From: an uncultured Altererythrobacter sp. | Lineage (GTDB): Bacteria; Pseudomonadota; Alphaproteobacteria; Sphingomonadales; Sphingomonadaceae | Length of the DNA: 7,766 nucleotides | Assembly: GCA_938009055.1 (NCBI GenBank) | Contig: CALLIO010000115.1 | Span: 1 to 7,766, forward strand | Direction: 5' to 3' | Shown here: in pieces, positions 1 through 5,849 of the stretch | Layout: every line of letters begins with the position of its first letter | How positions within the stretch are numbered: the first letter of the stretch is position 1 | The notes under the pieces: model-generated | What the model saw: the letters and a program-made list of their open reading frames with translations, nothing else | What the model was told of the DNA's origin: nothing | Database searches by the model: none | Made by a program: the position numbers and the translations under genes

Positions 1-848
1 GCGCCGATCACTGTCGGAACGCCAACGTAAAGCCCGTCGAGACCATATTTGCCTTCAACAAAGCTCGCGCATGGCAGGATGCGCTTCTGATCGCCGAGGT
101 AAGCTTCGGCCATCGCAATCGCAGATGTCGCTGGCGCGTAATAGGCTGAACCATTGCCGAGCAGGCCGACAATCTCGCCGCCGCCCTTGCGGGTGCGGTC
201 GACAATCTCGTCGATGCGCGCGGCGTCAACGCCCTTGATCTTGGCATAATCGTCAACCGGAATGCCATTGACCGTGGTGTAGCTCTTGACCGGAACCATA
301 GTGTCGCCGTGGCCGCCCAGAACGAATGCGTTCACGTCTTTCACGCTGCAATCAAACTCCCAAGCGAGGAAGGTTGCGAAACGCGCGCTGTCCAAAACGC
401 CCGCCATGCCGACAACCTTATTGTGCGGCAGGCCGGAAAATTCGCGCAATGCCCAAACCATCGCGTCCAGCGGGTTTGTGATGCAGATCACAAAAGCATC
501 GGGGCAGTTGTTTTTGATGCCTTCGCCAACCGCTTTCATCACTTTCAGATTGATCCCGAGCAGATCATCGCGGCTCATCCCCGGCTTGCGCGGCACGCCG
601 GCGGTTACGATCACAACATCGCTGCCCGCAATATCGGCATAATCATTGGAGCCGGTGATCTTGGCGTCAAAACCTTCAACCGGACCGCATTGCGACAGGT
701 CGAGCGCCTTGCCCTGCGGCATACCCTCGGCAATGTCGAACAGGACGATGTCGCCCATTTCTTTCTTCGCGGCGAGGTGGGCAAGCGTGCCCCCGATCAT
801 GCCGGAACCAATAAGGGCGATTTTGTTGCGTCCTGCGCCTTGGGCCAT
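1..848 (-). CDS. mdh: Malate dehydrogenase, NAD-dependent (3' end outside window)
   Basis: This gene encodes the TCA-cycle enzyme that interconverts malate and oxaloacetate with NAD in the cytoplasm. The visible 282 codons start at the ATG at 848. The N-terminal Rossmann fold carries GSGMIGG (residues 14-20), and Asp38 at the end of the second strand is the residue expected to hold the NAD ribose. The active-site loop VPRKPGMSR gives substrate-binding Arg87 and Arg93. LDSARF supplies Asp153 and Arg156, and GGHGDTMVP supplies the catalytic His180. Arg87 in the specificity loop points to malate rather than lactate dehydrogenase; the overall form is the LDH-like MDH common in alphaproteobacteria. 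Roughly 40 C-terminal residues are missing, judged from the usual length of about 320. An AAGGAAG ribosome-binding site (858-864) lies about 9 nt before the ATG, which supports this start. In many alphaproteobacteria sucCD follow mdh; here that position lies outside the window. Confidence 0.97.
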   Translation of the reverse strand, partial: MAQGAGRNKIALIGSGMIGGTLAHLAAKKEMGDIVLFDIAEGMPQGKALDLSQCGPVEGFDAKITGSNDYADIAGSDVVIVTAGVPRKPGMSRDDLLGINLKVMKAVGEGIKNNCPDAFVICITNPLDAMVWALREFSGLPHNKVVGMAGVLDSARFATFLAWEFDCSVKDVNAFVLGGHGDTMVPVKSYTTVNGIPVDDYAKIKGVDAARIDEIVDRTRKGGGEIVGLLGNGSAYYAPATSAIAMAEAYLGDQKRILPCASFVEGKYGLDGLYVGVPTVIG

Positions 849-1083
849 GGGAAAATTCTTCCTTCACTGTGTCGCCGCATTACCATGCGAGCCGAAGCAT
901 TTCAGTTTTGCACCGCCCGAACATATTGATCGCGCGCGGGCGAGCGCAGTCTTATTCGTCGGTTAAGCCTCGAAAAGAGGGAATGCAACAGACAAAAGGA
1001 CCGAATTAGCAACAATTTATGCAAATGCTTCGCAATAGCTATAAAGCTAGGGAAAACTACGCGTTATGCGTCGGTTGAAGCTC

Positions 1084-1119
1084 GAATTTTGTGGGAGAGG
1101 CGCGGTCAGCGCAAAATTC
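1084..1119 (-). repeat. Inverted repeat overlapping the GGDEF-EAL stop codon, possible weak terminator
   Basis: Two perfect 8-nt arms, GAATTTTG (1084-1091) and CAAAATTC (1112-1119), flank a 20-nt spacer. The right arm reaches into the TAG stop of the GGDEF-EAL gene. The arms are AT-rich and no T-run follows on the minus strand, so a standard intrinsic terminator is doubtful. The spacer between this gene and mdh (849-1118) holds no gene that I can see and no clear sigma-70 promoter for mdh. Confidence 0.3.
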
Positions 1120-3083
1120 TAGGCCGAAGCGCGGATCGGAATGCCTTCTTCGCGTTCCTGAGCAAGCAGCATCATGGCCAGATAATCGGGCACGGCGCGG
1201 CTGAAGTAATAGCCTTGTCCAAGCGTACAGCCGGCTTCCTTGACCTTTTGCACCTGCTCGACTTCTTCCAATCCCTCGGCAACGATTTCCATACCGAGTT
1301 GTGAGCCCATTTCGGCCACAGCGCGAATGATCGCGTCGCTCTTCTTGCCGACATTTTCACCCGAAACAAAGCTGCGATCAACCTTGATCTTGGAGAAGGG
1401 ATAGCGGTTGATATAGCCGAGCGAAGAATAGCCCGTGCCAAAGTCATCAAGCGCGAATTTCACGCCGCGTCCGGCCAGTTCCTCGATGAAGGCGCTGGAG
1501 GCTGGGTCGTCGTCAACAAACAGGCTCTCTGTCACTTCAAGCTCGAGCCGCGTCGGATCAAGTCGTGCTTCGCGAAGAGCGTTGAGAATGCCCAAAGCCG
1601 CGCCTGGCGCGCGGATCTGGAGCGGGGAAAGATTGACGGCGAGCGAAACATCCTCGGGCCATTGCGCAGCGGCGCGGGCGGCCTGCGCCGTGATCCAATT
1701 GCCAAGCGTTAGAATGACGCCGGTTTCCTCGGCCACGGGGATAAATTCGTCGGGACGCAGCTCGCCCTTTTCAGGGTGGAACCAGCGCACAAGCGCTTCA
1801 AAGCAGCGGATCTTGCCGGTTTCCAGATCGATGATCGGCTGGAAGAAAATCGACAATTCATCATTGGCGATCGCCGCGCGCAATTCGCCCTCAATCTCGC
1901 GGCGACGGATTAGATCGCGGGTCATTGATGGGTCGAAGAAGCGGGTCTGCGAACGGCCACCGACCTTGGCGTGATAAAGCGCAAGGTCAGCGCTTTGCAT
2001 CAAAGTATCGGCATCGCGGCCATCTTCGGGAAGGACGGCTACGCCGAGCGATGCACGCACTTCCAAACGGTCGCCATCGATGCGAACGGGGCGCATAATC
2101 TCGGCATGGATTTCGCTGGCGATGCGCTCGCTTTCCATCCGATCTGAAATCTTGCCAAAGACGATAAACTCATCGCCGCCAAAGCGCGCAACAGTCGCGC
2201 CTTCGGGGCAGACATCGCGCAAACGGCGGGCAACTTCGCTTAGCACGCGGTCACCGACCGGATGGCCGAGCAGATCGTTCACTTCCTTAAACTTGTCGAG
2301 GTCGATCCAGATCAGCGCAAGGCGCGTGTCCTTTTCGATCTCCATCATGGTTTCAACCATCGCGTGGTTGAGGCCTGCGCGGTTGGCAAGGCCAGTGACG
2401 ACGTCGGTGCGGGCGAGCGTCTGCATCTTGTCGGCCAATTGCGCGCTGGTTTCAGCCGCAGCAATGGAATCGCGCAAAACCTTAAAGACGTTCATGGTGA
2501 TCGAGGACATGGCCGGTATCAGCAGCACCATATTCACAAACAGCGCGATAAAGGCGAGCGAGCCGATCATTAGTGAGACGATCATAATCGGCACACACAC
2601 CAGGGTAAGCTGGCCCAATGCAATATTTGGGCGTCCGGCATTGCGCGCGCAGATCCCCACGCCGTAACAAAGCGCGTTGGCGACCATCAGCACTTCGACA
2701 GCGGCGCTGGCCTCGTACCAGATGGTGATGGCGGCAATTGTGCCGATCGCAAGCGCATAAGAAAAAGCGCCGATTTCGTAGATAAATTCGAGCTGGCGGG
2801 TGCTGCGGTGGGCTTTGTCGGGTGACAGGCCAAGGGCGGCAGTAACGCGGGCCACGGCAATAATCGTCAGGATCACGCAGCCAACGTAGAGGACAGGCAA
2901 CTCTGCAACCCATGCGGCAATCGCTGTCGAGGCTATACCGTTGAACGCGCCGATGGCGAGACTGGCAGGGTTGGTATAAAGCGTTGAGACAAGCGTACGG
3001 CGAACGCGCGCAGACAAATTGTCAGCGTTCTTGCGCGATGTGACAATCGCACGAAGTTTCCTAAGAGAGTTAGCCCTCGCCAT
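1119..3083 (-). CDS. Membrane-anchored GGDEF-EAL cyclic-di-GMP signalling protein
   Basis: This 654-residue inner-membrane protein is predicted to make and/or break down cyclic di-GMP. Residues about 40-195 contain five or six hydrophobic segments (roughly 40-60, 64-86, 104-122, 127-145, 155-177, 178-195) that match no sensor domain I recognise. The GGDEF domain spans about 222-383 with an intact RFGGDEF (GGDEF at 302-306). No RxxD inhibitory site is present at the usual spot just upstream. The EAL domain spans about 393-640 and keeps its metal and catalytic residues: Glu429 of EALVRW, Asn484 in NLS, Glu516/Glu519 in EVTE, Asp546-Asp547 in DDFGTG, Lys567, Glu603 in AEG and Gln623. Phosphodiesterase activity is therefore likely; diguanylate cyclase activity is possible, or the GGDEF domain may only sense GTP. 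The ATG at 3083 has AAGG 8 nt upstream. A CtrA-like motif lies about 35-50 bp upstream of the start. The stop is TAG. Confidence 0.95.
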   Translation of the reverse strand: MARANSLRKLRAIVTSRKNADNLSARVRRTLVSTLYTNPASLAIGAFNGIASTAIAAWVAELPVLYVGCVILTIIAVARVTAALGLSPDKAHRSTRQLEFIYEIGAFSYALAIGTIAAITIWYEASAAVEVLMVANALCYGVGICARNAGRPNIALGQLTLVCVPIMIVSLMIGSLAFIALFVNMVLLIPAMSSITMNVFKVLRDSIAAAETSAQLADKMQTLARTDVVTGLANRAGLNHAMVETMMEIEKDTRLALIWIDLDKFKEVNDLLGHPVGDRVLSEVARRLRDVCPEGATVARFGGDEFIVFGKISDRMESERIASEIHAEIMRPVRIDGDRLEVRASLGVAVLPEDGRDADTLMQSADLALYHAKVGGRSQTRFFDPSMTRDLIRRREIEGELRAAIANDELSIFFQPIIDLETGKIRCFEALVRWFHPEKGELRPDEFIPVAEETGVILTLGNWITAQAARAAAQWPEDVSLAVNLSPLQIRAPGAALGILNALREARLDPTRLELEVTESLFVDDDPASSAFIEELAGRGVKFALDDFGTGYSSLGYINRYPFSKIKVDRSFVSGENVGKKSDAIIRAVAEMGSQLGMEIVAEGLEEVEQVQKVKEAGCTLGQGYYFSRAVPDYLAMMLLAQEREEGIPIRASA

Positions 3084-3118
3084 AGGAACTGCCTTAATAT
3101 GGAGTAGTCACCGATTGG

Positions 3119-3135
3119 TTAACGGCGTGCTTACC
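3119..3135. promoter_or_regulatory. Possible CtrA binding site upstream of the GGDEF-EAL gene
   Basis: The sequence TTAAC, seven bases, TTACC matches the alphaproteobacterial CtrA full-site pattern TTAA-N7-TTAA(C), with one mismatch in the second half. It lies 35-52 bp upstream of the GGDEF-EAL start codon, a plausible promoter position. CtrA is known to control motility and c-di-GMP genes in several alphaproteobacteria; its action here is inferred from a short motif only. Confidence 0.3.
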
Positions 3136-3142
3136 ATTTTTA

Positions 3143-3167
3143 CGCGCAGGGAGGGGTTCGAACCCTC
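3143..3167 (-). other. Orphan tRNA 3'-end-like fragment (T-arm plus acceptor strand)
   Basis: Read on the minus strand, positions 3167-3151 form a perfect T-arm: a 5-bp stem GAGGG/CCCTC around the 7-nt loop TTCGAAC, with all invariant T-loop positions (T54, T55, C56, purine 57, A58, C61). The next seven bases, CCTGCGC (3150-3144), and a G (3143) sit where an acceptor 3' strand and a Ser-like G discriminator would be. No CCA follows. The 5' partner GCGCAGG, a D-arm and an anticodon arm are all missing from the upstream sequence. It is therefore not a functional tRNA; it may be a relic or attachment-site scar, or a coincidence. Confidence 0.35.
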
Positions 3168-3187
3168 GTTTGGTGAGGTCGAAACTA

Positions 3188-3213
3188 AGCTGCTTTCAAA
3201 AAATGATGCAGCT
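3188..3213 (-). terminator. Weak hairpin after the small hypothetical gene
   Basis: A perfect 6-bp inverted repeat, AGCTGC (3188-3193) and GCAGCT (3208-3213), encloses a 14-nt loop that contains a run of six T on the minus strand. It starts 9 nt beyond the TAA of the small gene ending at 3222. The stem is short and only TTAGTTT follows on the minus strand, so termination here is uncertain. Confidence 0.25.
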
Positions 3214-3221
3214 GCAACAGT

Positions 3222-3560
3222 TTAGGTGACGGTTGCTGTTTCCTTGCGGACCATCGTATCGCTTGCCTGGAGCGCAAGGCGGCGATCCAACACGCGGCAA
3301 ATTCCAAGCCAATAATCGTAAGCAGCACTGTCATTGGCAAAAAAAGCAGCTTCTGCTTCTTTGCGCGCTCCGCGGGCAGCGCCCAATCCGTGCTTTCCGA
3401 AATATCGCAGAGCAGGATCAAACAGTTCGGTTTCCTGCAGCGTTGACCCCGTGCCAAACAGGCCATTGTCATTGGCAGCTTTGCCAAGTGCCCGATAGGC
3501 CATTACGCGCGCAATTGAAGAGTGAATTGCTGTGCGTTGAAGAGCGGGGTGAAGCGTCAT
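3222..3560 (-). CDS. Small hypothetical protein, 112 residues
   Basis: I do not recognise this protein. It is a soluble, Ala- and Arg-rich polypeptide with no signal peptide, membrane segment or known catalytic motif. The middle and C-terminal part (about residues 44-97) looks helical and repeat-like. It includes LFDPALRYFGKHGLGAARGA, then an acidic/alanine stretch, then YDYWLGICRVLDRRLALQ, which has the look of a conserved core. I chose the ATG at 3560, which has AGGA about 11 nt upstream. The frame stays open to a TTG at 3587 that would add nine residues (MGSHRTILR), so that start is possible. The codons fit the neighbouring genes and the frame is uninterrupted, which favours a real gene. 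It lies between two terminator-like hairpins, suggesting its own transcript. A regulatory or structural role cannot be told from sequence alone. Confidence 0.7.
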   Translation of the reverse strand: MTLHPALQRTAIHSSIARVMAYRALGKAANDNGLFGTGSTLQETELFDPALRYFGKHGLGAARGARKEAEAAFFANDSAAYDYWLGICRVLDRRLALQASDTMVRKETATVT

Positions 3561-3701
3561 TCGCAGTATCGTCCTGTGTGATCCCAACTTGTAAACTCTT
3601 CTACCGCGGCAGGGCTAATGCTTGGTTCGAGCTTACGGTTTCAAACGTGTTAACTGTAATATGGTGGTTCAACCGGGGTGGGGCGCGCAATCCTTGAAAA
3701 C

Positions 3702-3726
3702 CCCTAGTTTCGCAGCCCAACTAGGG
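3702..3726 (-). terminator. Probable intrinsic terminator of the cell wall hydrolase gene
   Basis: Perfect 8-bp arms CCCTAGTT (3702-3709) and AACTAGGG (3719-3726) flank a 9-nt loop. Read on the minus strand, the hairpin is followed by GTTTTC, a short T-run. The TAG stop of the hydrolase gene (3721-3723) lies inside the first arm of the stem. The spacer beyond it (3588-3701) shows no gene and no convincing promoter. Confidence 0.55.
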
Positions 3727-4857
3727 TGTTACCCCGCCGCCAGAGCCCGGCTGGTTGATCCATTGACCCGATCCGGCATATTCATCTTTTACCTGTCCTG
3801 CGCCGGGCAAGATGTTGCTGTTGGCATAAGGATCAGGGGTTGCAGCAACACTTGGCGCTGCCGCCGGACTTGTCGCAGCAGCGGGCGCAGCTGGTGTTGG
3901 CGTGAAGTTCGATGCGCTTCCGGCGGGAAGGGCTGACGATGGCAGGAAATCGCCTGTTTGCGGCGGCCCTGCGGGCACCACTGGCGCAGCTCGGCGGCCC
4001 AGATTGGGCACAGGGATCCGTTCGATACCGGCATAGCGGCCTCTAAACGCCGCCTGCGTGCCATTGCGGCCATGCATTTTGTAGAAACGGTGCGCGCCGA
4101 TTGTGCCGACGAAATTAAGCGAAGGTGCCCAATACGGATTGACCCAATTGGTGTGATAATGCGTTGCTAGGCCGATGGGTGTGTAAACCTCGCCAGCAAG
4201 CGCGCGGGCAGCGACCCTTTGCGCGCGGGCCCAACTCGAACGGGCGGGCGTGCGCCGCATCGATCCATCGCAAGTAAAGCTGAACTGGCATCCAGTGGAG
4301 CGGGTGTGCCCTTCATAGACTACGCCGCACACGCTTGACGGCCATGCCGAATGCGCCACGCGGTTGAGCACAACTTGCGCAACGGCGCGCTGGCCAGCTT
4401 CGCTTTCGCTAGCAGCTTCGTAGTAAATGGCCTGCGTCATGCATTTGAGCGCGCGGGCCTTGTCCAAGCCTGTGCCGCGGGCAAGGAAGCCGGAGGCGGC
4501 GGGGCCAGCGTCAATTTCAGTACCGAGAGCTGCGATCTCCTCAGCATCAGGGGCTTCTGTGGGATCAAGGCTGGGCAGGTGATAGGTGACTTCAGGCGTT
4601 GCCTCTAGGTAATAGAACGCAGAGCCGGGGAAGCTTTGGCCCGAAACTTCAAACGGCATGGGCGCAATTGTGGGTGCATCCGAACGCGCCAATTCAGCCG
4701 GACCCGGGCCAATCTGCGTCCAATCCGAAGGCGCGGCAAAGGCAGGCACAGCGATGGCCGCGGCAAGCACAAGCAAGCGCTTGCCGGTGTGGCGCGCGCC
4801 GCTTTTCTTGGCGCTGTTTCCTATCGGAATAATGATGGGTTTGTCTGTGTTTGCCAT
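3721..4857 (-). CDS. SleB-family cell wall hydrolase, secreted or membrane-anchored
   Basis: This 378-residue protein belongs to the SleB-like cell wall hydrolase family (Hydrolase_2), whose members cut peptidoglycan glycan strands as lytic transglycosylases. In alphaproteobacteria these are envelope-remodelling enzymes rather than spore germination factors. Residues 27-42 form a hydrophobic segment after a long basic N-region (residues 1-27) and end in AFA-AP, so it is either a Sec signal peptide cleaved near residue 41 or a membrane anchor. The catalytic domain covers about 130-262. It holds the family Glu147 in IYYEAASE followed by GQRAVAQVVLNR, then CQFSFTCDG (190-198), ATHYHTNWVNPYW (231-243) and IGAHRFYK (253-260). 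Residues about 287-378 form a Pro/Ala/Gly/Ser-rich low-complexity tail. The ATG at 4857 has only a weak AAG upstream and is preceded by a GC-rich hairpin. The gene is divergent from the ABC importer operon. Confidence 0.92.
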   Translation of the reverse strand: MANTDKPIIIPIGNSAKKSGARHTGKRLLVLAAAIAVPAFAAPSDWTQIGPGPAELARSDAPTIAPMPFEVSGQSFPGSAFYYLEATPEVTYHLPSLDPTEAPDAEEIAALGTEIDAGPAASGFLARGTGLDKARALKCMTQAIYYEAASESEAGQRAVAQVVLNRVAHSAWPSSVCGVVYEGHTRSTGCQFSFTCDGSMRRTPARSSWARAQRVAARALAGEVYTPIGLATHYHTNWVNPYWAPSLNFVGTIGAHRFYKMHGRNGTQAAFRGRYAGIERIPVPNLGRRAAPVVPAGPPQTGDFLPSSALPAGSASNFTPTPAAPAAATSPAAAPSVAATPDPYANSNILPGAGQVKDEYAGSGQWINQPGSGGGVTP

Positions 4858-4867
4858 GTCTTAAAAT

Positions 4868-4881
4868 CGCGCCCAAGCGCG
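4868..4881 (-). promoter_or_regulatory. Leader hairpin just before the hydrolase start
   Basis: On the minus strand CGCGC-TTGG-GCGCG makes a perfect 5-bp, tetraloop-closed hairpin. It ends 10 nt before the hydrolase ATG and is followed by ATTTTAAG. An AAAAT/ATTTT pair can extend around it. It could influence ribosome access or act as a weak attenuator, but the motif is short and may be chance in GC-rich DNA. Confidence 0.25.
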
Positions 4882-5024
4882 TATCGGCGGATTTTCCGTT
4901 TGGCGAGCGTGCAGATTTGGTCGTCCCGATTGGGTACAGGAGCCCATAGAAAGTTAACTGATGTCACTTGCCGCTTCGCACAGGGCCGCTTAACGCTTTG
5001 AGCGTGAGGGAATGGCGCGACATT

Positions 5025-5849
5025 GTGGGGTTCGGACGAGCAGGCTTCGTGGCTGGCGCGCTGTTGCTTGCCTCTTGTGCTCCAGAGGCCAATGGTCCGA
5101 ACATCCGGCCCGCTATGGAGCTTGTCGTCAGCCTCAACCCGTGCACGGATGCGATATTGGTCGAGCTCGATCACCCAGGCATCCTTGCGTTGTCGCATTA
5201 CAGCCATGATCCGCGTTCCAGCTCTATTCCGCAGGATATTGCGCAACAATACGATGTGACCGGCGGCTCGGTGGAAGAAGTGCTTGCGCTGGACCCAGAC
5301 CGCGTGTTTGCGAGCAAATTCATGTCGCCTGCAACGCTGAACGCCTTGCGCAATCTGGACATTCCGGTCGACACATTCGGCTCGCCCACCAATGTGAAGG
5401 ATAGCAAGGCGCAGATTAAGCGGCTGGCGCGTCAAGTCGATGCCGAAAGCCGCGGGTGGAGCGTTCAGAACTCGATTGATGATGCGCTTCTTGAAAATGC
5501 GCCGCGGCGAGGGCACGAGCCGATCTCGACCGTGCTGTGGCAATCGGGCGAGATTGTTGCTGGTGAGCAGACCTTGATCGCTGAATTGATGCAACAGGCC
5601 GGATTTTCCAGTCACAGCCAATCAATGGGGCTGGGGCAAGCTGATCGCTTGTCGCTCGAGCAAGTGCTGGCCAATCCGCCCGAACTGGTGCTGATTGCCG
5701 GGGACAGTGCAGGGCAAACGCACCCTTTGCTGGTTCAGCTTGAGGGCACGCGCATCGAGCACTTTGATCCCAAATTGCTCTATTGCGGCGGGCCGACAAT
5801 TATCGCGGCGATGGAACGGCTGGCGCAGATTAGAAAGAGCATGCGATGA
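5025..5849 (+). CDS. ABC importer substrate-binding lipoprotein, BtuF/FecB-like
   Basis: This is the predicted periplasmic binding component (Peripla_BP_2, class III) of the importer encoded by the next two genes, for a metal chelate such as cobalamin, siderophore iron or heme. With the GTG at 5025 it has 274 residues and a short lipoprotein signal ending in LASC, so Cys18 would be lipidated; Ala at +2 fits outer-membrane sorting. The family core begins at VVSLNPCTD (residues 34-42) and ends with YCGGP (253-257). The cysteines of these two motifs could form a disulfide. Glu84/85 in SVEEVLALDPD and Glu212 in SLEQVLANPPE sit where BtuF uses glutamates to dock on the permease. The start is uncertain. 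The frame is open from TTG 4968, with GTG 5004 also possible; 5025 gives the most typical signal peptide, but its AGGG lies 14 nt away. The stop overlaps the permease ATG. Confidence 0.9.
   Translation: MGFGRAGFVAGALLLASCAPEANGPNIRPAMELVVSLNPCTDAILVELDHPGILALSHYSHDPRSSSIPQDIAQQYDVTGGSVEEVLALDPDRVFASKFMSPATLNALRNLDIPVDTFGSPTNVKDSKAQIKRLARQVDAESRGWSVQNSIDDALLENAPRRGHEPISTVLWQSGEIVAGEQTLIAELMQQAGFSSHSQSMGLGQADRLSLEQVLANPPELVLIAGDSAGQTHPLLVQLEGTRIEHFDPKLLYCGGPTIIAAMERLAQIRKSMR

Noticed and set aside
849..1118. A small gene or clear promoter in the mdh upstream spacer
   Set aside because: Only very short frames are present, and no -35/-10 pair at proper spacing was convincing; short inverted repeats (1036-1049, 968-980) are too weak to call.
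1435..2667. Long plus-strand open frames (1435-1974, 2080-2667) opposite the GGDEF-EAL gene
   Set aside because: They are antisense to a gene with clear domains, and their Ser/Arg-rich translations match no family; they are shadows of biased codon use.
3084..3221. A complete tRNA on either strand
   Set aside because: Only the T-arm and a 3' acceptor-like strand fit; no D-arm, anticodon arm or pairing 5' acceptor strand was found, and the best plus-strand fold is too short and mismatched.
3019..3225. Plus-strand frame containing REGFEPS
   Set aside because: This peptide is what the antisense of a tRNA T-arm encodes; the frame has no other support and crosses the GGDEF-EAL start.
4858..5024. 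Cobalamin riboswitch ahead of the importer operon
   Set aside because: The B12-box and the conserved core segments were not seen, and the spacer is shorter than the usual riboswitch of about 200 nt.
4821..5621. 266-codon minus-strand frame
   Set aside because: It runs through the start of the hydrolase gene, the divergent spacer and most of the binding-protein gene, and shows no recognisable domain.
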